A DNA stretch of 64,000 nucleotides from Hoplostethus atlanticus (taxonomy: Eukaryota > Chordata > Actinopteri > Trachichthyiformes > Trachichthyidae). Below the pieces are notes generated by a model. That model had not been told where the DNA came from. It was given only the letters and a program-made list of their open reading frames with translations, and searched no databases. The position numbers and the translations under genes are program-made. Location of the stretch: the NCBI GenBank assembly GCA_034670405.1, contig JAXDDX010000224.1, forward strand, positions 62,001 to 126,000, in the 5' to 3' direction. Positions 55,254 to 64,000 of the stretch are shown one piece after another (within the stretch, counting starts at the first letter, position 1; each line of letters begins with the position of its first letter).

Positions 55254-58002
55254 TTGAGCTCGCTGAGTCTGTTCATGGTGGGTGGCTGGCATGTTCACTT
55301 GTCTCTTTGGCTTCAGATGCTGCCTCATATTCTGCGACTAAGTGGCTGACTTTAGGGCCAGCTACCATCCATCTTCTCAGTGCTGATGGATCCTCAGTGA
55401 TACCAATTGCTCCCCCGTCAGCCTTGATGACTGCATTGGCCTGTTCATGAGCCTGGTCGATGGCCATTGCTGAGAACTCACGACACGATTTGTGAACAAC
55501 AAATTTTCCACTACGGAACTCCTGGGCCACCTGAGGATGTTTCTCTTCCAGGGTCAGCATGTCTCTCAGGTGGATTGTTTGCAAAGAAGTATGGTATCAG
55601 CTCAGCTACTGAATGACAGTACAGGATGAAGTTGGTTTCCCTGAAGGATCGGATCAGTAGCAGGATCACTAGCTCCATTGACAATACCAGATGCCAGAAC
55701 TGAAATGGGACTCTGCTGTTTGCGACTATCACACCAAGTTTCAAAGCAGGGCATTTCCTGGGAGCTACCAGCTGTTTCATTGCAGTAATCAGTGTAAGCT
55801 GTCTGAAGAAGCTTATATAGACTGCATGCTGTTATCTGATGCGCCTGACATGTCCTGGTGATGCTTGAAGCCACAAGAAATTATTCTGCTGTTCCAGGAG
55901 ATGCTATCCCTGCCTCCACGAGGGTCCAGCCACTGTCACGGAGAAGACTGCCAATTGACTTCAGTGCAGCCATCTCAATATGTAGGCCTCCAAACATGAT
56001 AACAAACTTGTCTTCACCATACCTTTCAGGCCAGTGCCACTGAATTTGTTTTGCTACTGCATAAATTGGCTGATCAGCAGCAATGATAGGTACCTGACCT
56101 GGGTTCAGCAAAGTCACTATGCCCTTGATCTTGTCCATCACATGCCTTACTGTGGCAACTGAGTGAGCCTGATCTCGAAGGAGAGGTAACAGAGATGTAA
56201 TGCTCACTTCAAATGGCGGGCTTCTCTTCATTGAAGCATGGTGGGCTGACCAAGTGACGTTCACCTCCCCATCTATGCCCTCAATTGCTGTGACCTTCTG
56301 CAGCCATTCATATTCATGTCCCAGTTGTAGCCTCAGCAGAGTGGGATCTGGATAAATCACACCACCATGTGGAGGAGATGGCTTCTTCTTTTCAAAGAAG
56401 GCAGGGTGAATGTTGGTAAAGGAATTAGGAAGTTCTGGAACTTTTTTCACTCTCTCTTCCTCAAATCTGGGTTGTTCACACTCTTCCCCTATGTCATCTT
56501 TGGTTGGATGCTGGAAAACTGAAATGCTGGTTCCATGGAAAGAGGTGGTTGCTGTTGTTGCAGTTGGATTATGGTCTATGTTATCCATGGCAGCTGTGGT
56601 GAACAATCCTCTGCGCAAAACTGGTAGACAGACAATCCCATCTGCAACGTACTTCTTGATTGTTGCCTCTCCTAACTGCAGATATCTCCAGCACTGTCGT
56701 AAGATATGCTGATGCCGTGCTCATGAAGCAATTCCACCAACAATCTCTTTCTGGTCTTGGCATAGACAGACATTCCCATGTAAACAGGAAAAGGGGTTTC
56801 CCGATCTTTTGAGTGTCTGTGAGTTGCTGCACCTTCTTTGTACCTTGCGTAGCAGTTGTACTGCAGCAGCTGGGCAATTGTTAAGTCTGTTTTTGGTGCA
56901 CCAAATCTGAGTTGAGACTTAATATCAGCCCCATGTTCAACCATTCCCACAAATTGAAGAAGACTGGGCGGAATGGCCTACTCAATACATCCCTCATGGA
57001 AGATTCCATCAAATGTAGATTTGTGGTCGAGGATGTGCCTTCGCAAAATCTTCGCTGCCTTCGCAAGGATAATGGCTTCACTGTAGTCCGAAGCTTGTGA
57101 TAATACCAAGCCTATGTCTTTCTGGAAAGCCAGAAGGACATCTCTTCCCTGCTTGTGTGCTTGGAGCTCAGGTAATTCTGCCAGAAGTTTGTCCTTCAGT
57201 CTTGTGGAGTTAACATCTGGTGTCTCCACACCCAGCTGTGCAAGACGTTGCCTGTATAGGTTCACCATGTCTGCTAGTCGGAAGACAATAGGAGCTTCAG
57301 AGTTAGACTTGGTCTCCACAATGTAGATTACTTGCTCTGAAAATGCCAGAGGGTAGGCATCTTGATTGTTTCTTCCCACGTACTGCTGCTGTCTCTTGAT
57401 GGTTCTCAGGTGGGTCCTCTCTCTGTTATACAGGTCTGTCAAACATGCGACATGGTACTTGAACTCCTGTGCAATAGCATCCCCACCACCCAGTTTTGCC
57501 AGAAGTTATCATTTAGACTTCGGGCACATTCATTCAATCGTTCATTAAGATGCATTGTCATTACCTGGCTCAGTTCGGATGCTGGAGCTTCTTTTTCGCA
57601 TAAGAAGCATTCTGAAGCTCGGCCTTCATGGCTGGTTCTTCTCAGGTTTGTGCGCCCTTCTGCCAGCTGATTACTTTGACCAGCAGCTCTTCTTTTCTGT
57701 GCCCGTTCCAGTTTAGTGTTGTTGAAGAGAAGGCAACAGGTCTGGTGGTACTTTGCCTCGTTCCTTTTAAGTGTTTCCTCTATGCCATTACCCTCATCCA
57801 GTCTTGTTGGGTCAAGAACAATTGGGAGTTCAGTGATGGCTTGAAAGAGAGGAACATTGGTGGCAATCATGGTATAGCCATTATGTTTACTTGGATAATG
57901 TATTGGTGGTGATTTGAGAGCTTCCTTTGTCTCCTTTTGACAGAGGCAACATTTGCTCCAGTCAGTTTGCCATGTAGATGGCACTGGAACTGCATTGGCC
58001 AT
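55254..58002 (-). pseudogene. Repetitive fish transposon-type protein, decayed
   Basis: The minus-strand N-terminus (58002) begins MANAVPVPSTWQTDWSKCCL and carries two Cys clusters (CCLCQKE; CFLCEKEAP) plus YHQTCCLLF, probably metal-binding. The middle has IYIVETKSNSEAPIVFRLAD, GADIKSQLRFGA and PFPVYMGMSVYAKTRKR; then RGLFTTAAMDNIDHNPTATT and FHGTSISVFQHP. The C-terminal half has IIAADQPIYAVAKQIQWHWP, KFVIMFGGLHIEMAALKS, FSAMAIDQAHEQANAVIK and GITEDPSALRRWMVAGP. I know this as a high-copy protein in fish genomes, but cannot name its superfamily; the DQP and GGLH motifs could belong to a DDE fold (inference). Stops near 56979 and 55882 and frameshifts near 57510, 56695, 55700 and 55585. Its C-terminus is cut at the L2 junction. 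Confidence 0.7.
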
Positions 58003-58499
58003 CTTGTTGAACAGCAGCAGACAATTAGAATATGCTATAGGTATAGAAATCTTCTGCAGATGGATTGCAGTGCAGCCCTAAATCTTCTACCACCTACACC
58101 ATGCGTTTTAGCAGCCCAGAGCTCAGTAAGCAGATTATTTTCTTTCAATGGCTGAAATATGGTAGAAGGAAGCTTCTTACCCTCTCCAGAGTTATAAATA
58201 TGGCTTCTCTGTGGTCAAAAAATTATGGTTTGATAGCAAGATCATTCATATTGGACAATTCTACACAAAATTGCCCCCAAAATAGTATTTCCGGGCCGGA
58301 AATGGTGGCCATCTTGGAAAAGTGGCAGCCATCTTGATTTTTGCGTGGCTAATGGGTTTTATCAAAAGAACAATCCCCAAGTAGTATTTGTGCCAATTTT
58401 GGTACTTCTTTCCACTTGTGAAAGATTTTACTGCAAAAATGCAATTAGCTGCTACACTATAGAACAAAACATGGTGAAACAGCTTTCAGTTATACCTTC

Positions 58500-58772
58500 C
58501 AAATGATCTCAGGCATGCTCCAACCCTGACTACCTTTAAAACTAGGCTTAAAACATTTATGTTCTGCACCGCATATGATTCTGCACTTTGGTCTCTTTTT
58601 ATATGCACTTTAATCATTTTATATTATTTATGTTCTCTATTTTTAAAGTATGCCAACTTTTATATCCTCTTTTATTCTCTTTTTTTTTAATCTCATTCTG
58701 TATTTCTTTTCTAATGTATTTTGGCCTTGTGTATGAAATGTGCTGTATAAATAAACTTGCCTTGCCTTGTTA
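58500..58772 (+). repeat. LINE 3' end, (CTTGC)n type
   Basis: Coding remnant ACSNPDYL-like (frame degraded), then TTTAAAACTAGGCTTAAAAC. The 3' end is GTGCTGTATAAATAAACTTG with CCTTGCCTTG. 5' truncated. Confidence 0.65.
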
Positions 58773-59585
58773 GATAACTAACTAGCCAGCAAGCTAATTT
58801 AAGTAACTAATGTTAATGTCGACATGCAACTACTAGTCACTATTAGCTACTAGCACCATAGATAGTTTATTTCGGACATATTAACAGACAAAATACAAAC
58901 AATACAAGTAAGAAAGAAACATAACAAAATAACCAATAAAGTTAACAGTAAACTTATACATCAAATTCTCGATAAACAACAAAAAGTAATGTTAGCTACA
59001 GTGCAATGTTAGTAATGTTAGCTACAGTGCAATGTTAGCTACAGTGCAAATCAGAAGTATTTACAATAAGACAGTGATGGTTATCTGGCAGCTATGGTTA
59101 GCTAACTAACACGCTGACACTATTGAAACACAAACTCAATCAGATGTAATCAGTGATGAATTCATCCGTCTACAATCAAAAACTGCACACAATCTATGCC
59201 ATGCTGTTGAGATGTAAATCTAGTCAGCCGCTGTTGCCCAAGCACTACAATGTGGCCATTCTGGAGGACAGGGTTAGGCTGTGGTGCTCTTTAAACATGC
59301 CTTATGTTCCTCAGTTGCTAAAGCTTGATTTTTTTGTTTATTTCTATGATTTCTGTTCTTATACTCATAATGGTGAAGGATAATAAATGGACACCGCATG
59401 AATCTGCAACATCCTGTCCTGTATCTGTCTACTTCAACCCTCTTAGACGCTTTGGCTACACTATCTTACAGTGCCATAATTGGTCACAGTTGAGTCAGGT
59501 ACTGCAGTGGTCCAGTGTAACATAGTTGGCTGCAATAGTAAGGCAATGCAGTAGATTTTTAGATCTTTGACAAATGCTTGTATGA
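58773..59585. other. Non-coding interval
   Basis: Contains tandem ATGTTAGCTACAGTGCA units near 58990-59045. Nothing else recognised. Confidence 0.4.
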
Positions 59586-59589
59586 AATG

Positions 59590-60312
59590 GAAATTTATTA
59601 GGTACACCTATCTAGTACCAGGTAGGACCCCCTTTTGCTTCCTCAATTCAGCACAACCTGAATTCTTCGCAACATGGAATCAACAACTGTTGGAAAGAGC
59701 TGTTATTTGAGCATTTGTGGCCTTTCTGTTAGCTTGAACAAGTCTGCCCATTCTCTTCTGACCTCTCTCATTAAAAAGGTGTTTTTGGGGGCGTCCTGAT
59801 CTCTCAGTGGTCTAAGGCGCATACCACATAACCGTGACATCCTGGGTCGAATCCGGCCCGGGACCTATGCTGCATGTCATCCCTCCTCTTTCACCCATGT
59901 TTTTTCCTGTCTCTCTCCACTGCTATCTATCAAATAAAGGCAAAAATGCCCAAAAATAATCTAAACAAGGTGTTTTTGGCAACAGAACTGCCCCCTCATT
60001 GGGTGTTTTTTGTTTATCACACCATTCTCTGTAAACTCTAGAGAGTGTAGTGGTGAAAATGCCAGGAGGGCTGCTGTTTCTGAGATGCTGGAACCACCAC
60101 GTCTGGCACCAACAATCATACCACAGTCAAAGTCGCTTAGATCACGCAGCTTGCCCATTCTAATCTTTTGTCGAACAAAAAACTAAATCACCTCACCATG
60201 ACTGCAAGCTTTATATACTGAGTTGCAGCCACATGATTCGCTGTTTGGAGGAGCAGGCTATTTACTTCAAATGAGCAGGAGTACCTAATAAAGTGGCCGG
60301 TGAGTGTATTTC
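59590..60312 (-). mobile_element. DNA transposon relic with Tc1-like HTH, split by a SINE
   Basis: Ends TTTATTAGGTACACCT (59590) and, inverted, TTTATTAGGTACTCC (right). The outer motif ACTCACCGGCCACTTTATTA lies on the right. The minus-strand frame at 60158 reads MGKLRDLSDFDCGMIVGARR, then GSSISETAAL, like the N-terminal HTH of a Tc1-type transposase. Broken by the SINE at 59789-59966. Confidence 0.65.
59789..59966 (+). repeat. tRNA-derived SINE, 13-bp TSD
   Basis: Head with CTCAGTGGTCTAAGGCGC (A-box region) and TGGGTCGAATCC (B-box region), Leu-tRNA-like. Tail CTGCATGTCATCCCTCCTCT through CAAATAAAGGCAAAAATGCC. Flanked by AAGGTGTTTTTGG at 59776-59788 and 59967-59979. Confidence 0.85.
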
Positions 60313-61870
60313 TATATCTTGTCCGCACAGCATTTGGTAAGATTTTCTCAAATTGTCGTCACACCATATATTTAATTAAAATATTAACAGATGTATGCTC
60401 CCCTAATGCACACAGAATTAAATTATTTTTTTTAATTATGTAATCTTGTTTGGAGAAATAGCATTTGACTAAAAGTGTGTATTCGTTTTTGATAAATGAT
60501 GAAACAAAAATAATGCTCTTTACCAACCCTGCAGTTTACTTTTAACTGCGAGTTATGTGGTTTATCATGTCAAATCATAAAAGCATGCCCTGACGAAGGC
60601 AGTAATCATAATGGTAAGCTTCCAACCATCAGGTTGATGCGTATTGAAAATAACAGGTATTAACTTTACCTCTCTGGCTCACATTGTTTTGTTTGAGATG
60701 CTTACCATCTTTCAATGATGAATCATTTGTGTGTGCTTAAAGGGTGGAAAGATGGATGACAGAGGGCTGGGTATGCATTAAGTGTACAGTAGGACGCCAG
60801 GCCTATAATTACAAGCCACAAGTGACTGCAGAATACTATTATCAGCCCTAAGAGGGTTCACTTAAACTAAGAAAACCCACCTGCACAATTAAGTTGAAGG
60901 GATGGGTATCTCAGTAGCATAGTTCTAGACTGAAGTAGAGGCTGGTAGCAAGATTGTTGAATGAGACATCCCAACGAAACGAGGCTGGTAGGTGAACACA
61001 ATTGCAGCCTGACATGATATATTATAGGACTGAGACGAGGAAGAATAGGAAGATGTAAGTACAAAAGTCACCCTGGATGGAGACACAAGTCACAATTTAG
61101 AGTCTTGAGTTTGTGAACACCTTGTGCAATTATAGAAATTTTGAGTTTTTATCATGCAGTTGATCAAAATGAGCCTTTTTATTTATTTTTTTTTTAATTA
61201 TGTATTTGTGGATATGTCCTTGTCAGTAGTGTGTGTGTGTGTCTGTGTGTCCACATGAGACTAGGTACGCACCAGGATAAGGTAGCCATTCCTGATTGGC
61301 CAACTGGATTTTGGAATGCCTGCAGCTGTTTGTGGTTGGTTTTGGGAGCTGGAAATGGAGGGTCCAACTTGTGTTATGCCTTTTCTGACACTCTCCTAGA
61401 CGGGGGGCATAACAAATATTAGCAAAAACTATCAGCTACTGGCAGCTACAATCCAAAAAAATATTCATATCAGCCTTCGAAAACCCATCAGTCGAACCAA
61501 ACTCTCTCCACAGTCTCCTGTTTCTGGCCTTGAGACACAGGAGTGAATGTTCAATCACACTATACTGTACAAACAAAACCTTCTTGGGCATAGTATGCTC
61601 CATTATGCATGGTGAAATTCAGAGTGATCAATAGGATTGGCTCCTTAAAATCCCAAACTTCCCCTTGAAATTATTTCAGCAGGTGATGGTTTGTTGTTGG
61701 CTGATCTGCTGATGAGGCCAAGAGGCTGCTGGCTGCTAGAGAGGCTGGGCTGTCAACGTGACAGCTCATTAGCGCGACCTTGGAAAGCTAACTGACACAG
61801 GCTAGCAGCACAGAACCACCACAAGGTGTTGATGGGGGTCATGTTTCCACATCGGTTACAGAAAAATCAC
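60313..61870. other. Non-coding interval
   Basis: A short (GT)n lies near 61230. No gene or other repeat recognised. Confidence 0.35.
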
Positions 61871-61874
61871 TTAC

Positions 61875-61938
61875 CCAAGTCCAAATCCAGCTGTGTAGCA
61901 CGGTCTCCTTCACAGTACGGCTGGAACGGGCTCAATAT
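61875..61938 (-). CDS. Candidate internal exon, unknown protein
   Basis: A 64-nt minus-strand frame, ILSPFQPYCEGDRATQLDLD plus L and one base of a split codon. It is bounded by GACAG (acceptor, with a pyrimidine-rich stretch before it) and GTAAGTG (a strong donor). The composition and splice sites look real. I do not recognise the protein. Its 3' phase (G|) is compatible with the first semaphorin exon seen (AG TTG...), but the sequence does not clearly resemble a semaphorin N-terminus. Confidence 0.3.
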
Positions 61939-62314
61939 CTGTCAACCTGAAGCAGTGCAGAGCAAGGATAGGGGAGGACGGGACAGGATAGGATAAGTCG
62001 CAATAACCGAAATTTCAATAGTACTTCAATACGTTGCAAAAGATTGAATTCCATATTACATTTTTTAAACATTTGATACTTTCATGAAATGTGTTCTGTA
62101 AGCTCAAATTCCTTTTCAATGTTGCCTCCAGAGGGCATTTACCTGTGGATTAGAATGGTTAAAAGATGAAGAGGAAGGATTGGACTAGAGACAAGAGCGT
62201 CAGTCTGGCTCTTGACAATGTACTGCAGCAGTCCAAACAGCTTAGAATGTTCAGCAACCTCAAACAGTCCACTCCTAAGCCGACGCTGACTGAGCTGCTG
62301 TTGACGTCCCAAGC

Positions 62315-62600
62315 CAGATCTGGATGTCCCACCCAAGTGTCCTTATTATGTCTATTCTGTACACTTTGCTTGCCCAAACTCGGCACCTATTGCATGACTA
62401 ATGGTCCTGGTAGGGGGATCCCTCTCTGAATAGCCCATCCCAACGTTTCTTCCATTTTTCCCTAAAAGGTTTTGTGGGAGTTTTTCCTTGTCCTCTGCGA
62501 GGGTCCAGGGTGTTCTGTGCCATAATTTATTGTTTTCATAATATGGGCATTGTGAAGCCCTTTGAGACTGTAACCGTGATTACGGGCTATACAAAGTTGC
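62315..62600 (+). repeat. LINE/SINE 3' tail, second family copy
   Basis: Matches 48937-49280: CCAGATCTGGATGTCCCACC, GTAGGGGGATCCCTCTCTGA, GGAGTTTTTCCTTGTCCTCT and GAAGCCCTTTGAGACTGTAA. Confidence 0.75.
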
Positions 62601-64000
62601 TACAAAGCTGTTCTGGTCAATGTGGTAACACAAAAAGCACAGTGGTTGTTCTGTGACATTGCTTGATGGATTTTTTTGTTTGCTGCGGTATTGTAGTAAT
62701 ACTGAATGTTTAGATATTAACTTAGTATTGTTAGCAAAGTCAACACTAAATACACTAGATAGGGTAAGCCACAGTATAAGGAAAAATTCCTTTTGGGAGA
62801 GAAATTAAACTTGGATTTGTACAACAAACATACTAGTCTGTATCTGCCTCCTACCGCCCCTCTCTCTCTCCTTTTCTGCTGTGTTGACACATGAGGAGTG
62901 AACAGTACATCTGAATGAAGATATGCTCAGTGAGGACTGGAGTGGCTAAACTTTAAAGCATAACTTCCAGGTTGAAATTTTTTTTTTTGTACATTTGATT
63001 TTCAGTTTATCCATGACTTTACAACTTTCACTATTTCTCTTACATTACAGCAAGCAGACAGGCAGGAACAGACAGCTGGCAAGCAAAGAGGAAACAAGGA
63101 AGTGCTCAACCAATAGCCAATGTAGCATCAAAACTGTATGAGAAAAGCATGACTTTAGATCATTTTACATCTTGTACACATGTTTTTAGACGCAACCATG
63201 GTGTCTTATGAAGAGGAATTAGGAAACCCAAAAATGCTGTACTATGTTGCTACTTGTGTTACTTTGAAAGTTGTGAAGTTGTATGATGGTATTATTGGTT
63301 GGAATTTTTATGTACACCTGTTGGTACAGCATGAAATAATCACTAAAATATTCCCTTTTCTAGGAAGGAAAAGTAATGTGGTTTTGACATAACCTGAATT
63401 TTGACAATACAATTTTATTGACTACAGAATTTCCATTGTTAGGCAATGATTTCCAGAATAATGCAGATCTAATTATGTGAATAGGGTAAAATAAGAGATA
63501 ATCAAATTATTTCCTTAATAATCTATTTTCCATATTTCTGGAAAACATTAACAAGACAGACTACAATGTAAATTAAATCAAATAAACCATATCACTACAT
63601 AAAGAGCAATGCACAGCCCAATTATATGTACCATACTATATATAGTGCATTGAAGATATTTAATAACTGAACAATGTCTAATAAGGCATTTTAAGAACAG
63701 ATTTCTTTCAATGTTTACTCATTTAAACATGTTTATTATACACATTGGTGATCAAATACTGTTAAATACTGTCTCATGAATTTGATTCCTGACTGATTAA
63801 CACATTTTATTATAATTATTATTGTATTATAGTAAAGAAAGGCTCCTGAACACAAAGGGTTAGGGTAATTTCTGAGGAGCAGACATTTTTTTAAATGTTA
63901 TTGCTCCATATTTAGTTCTTAGGAAGTCATCTGATTTTTTTTTTTACAATTTAAAAAAACCCCATTGCTCTTAAAATGAAGTCAGCCAGATTTAAGAAAG
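62601..64000. other. Non-coding interval to the window end
   Basis: AT-rich. No exon, repeat boundary or RNA gene recognised. Confidence 0.35.

Overview
The window looks like ray-finned (teleost) fish nuclear DNA. It carries intron-split exons of a class-3 semaphorin with GT/AG junctions. Almost everything else is transposon sequence of fish type: L2 LINEs with the 'GTCGCTTTGGATAAAAGCGT' tail, tRNA-derived SINEs, hAT and Tc1/mariner elements with TIRs and target-site duplications (TSDs), PIF/Harbinger, Ty3/gypsy and BEL/Pao. I saw no rRNA, CRISPR array, operon or bacterial gene.

Region 1-9.05 kb: nine consecutive minus-strand exons (1,034 nt, 344 whole codons, every junction in phase) encode about the first two thirds of a sema domain. 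The closest fit in my reading is the SEMA3F-like subgroup. The 3' part of the gene lies off the left edge. The signal-peptide exon is not recognised and should lie at higher coordinates. One intron was about 63 nt before two nested hAT insertions took it to 2,159 nt, and the TSD of the outer hAT duplicates the 5' splice site. Another intron holds a 1.3-kb foldback.

Region 9.1-29 kb: a broken Ty3/gypsy pol, a 6.9-kb hAT interval that is a stack of nested elements, a BEL/Pao relic, and copy 1 of a two-gene mobile element. That element pairs a C2H2-finger transposase-like gene with a gene resembling fish SAMD3-like proteins. In copy 1 a deletion has joined the two genes.

Region 29-45 kb: a Harbinger-like MITE; an apparently complete L2 LINE (30711-35015) with 285-bp 5' monomers and one open 995-codon ORF; a Tc1 relic split by a hAT whose interior is a 0.5-kb hairpin; a Harbinger derivative carrying a SINE; a 129-bp CT tract; a palindromic MITE.

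Region 45-58 kb: copy 2 of the two-gene element, with the genes still separate but frameshifted and interrupted by a 2.2-kb TIR element. Then a second, truncated L2 fused to a decayed minus-strand transposon gene.

Region 58-64 kb: LINE tails, a Tc1-like relic with a SINE inserted, and one weak candidate minus-strand exon at 61.9 kb. The simplest reading is that most of 9-62 kb is a transposon-filled semaphorin intron or intergenic DNA. All family assignments come from motif recognition by eye; no database search was run.
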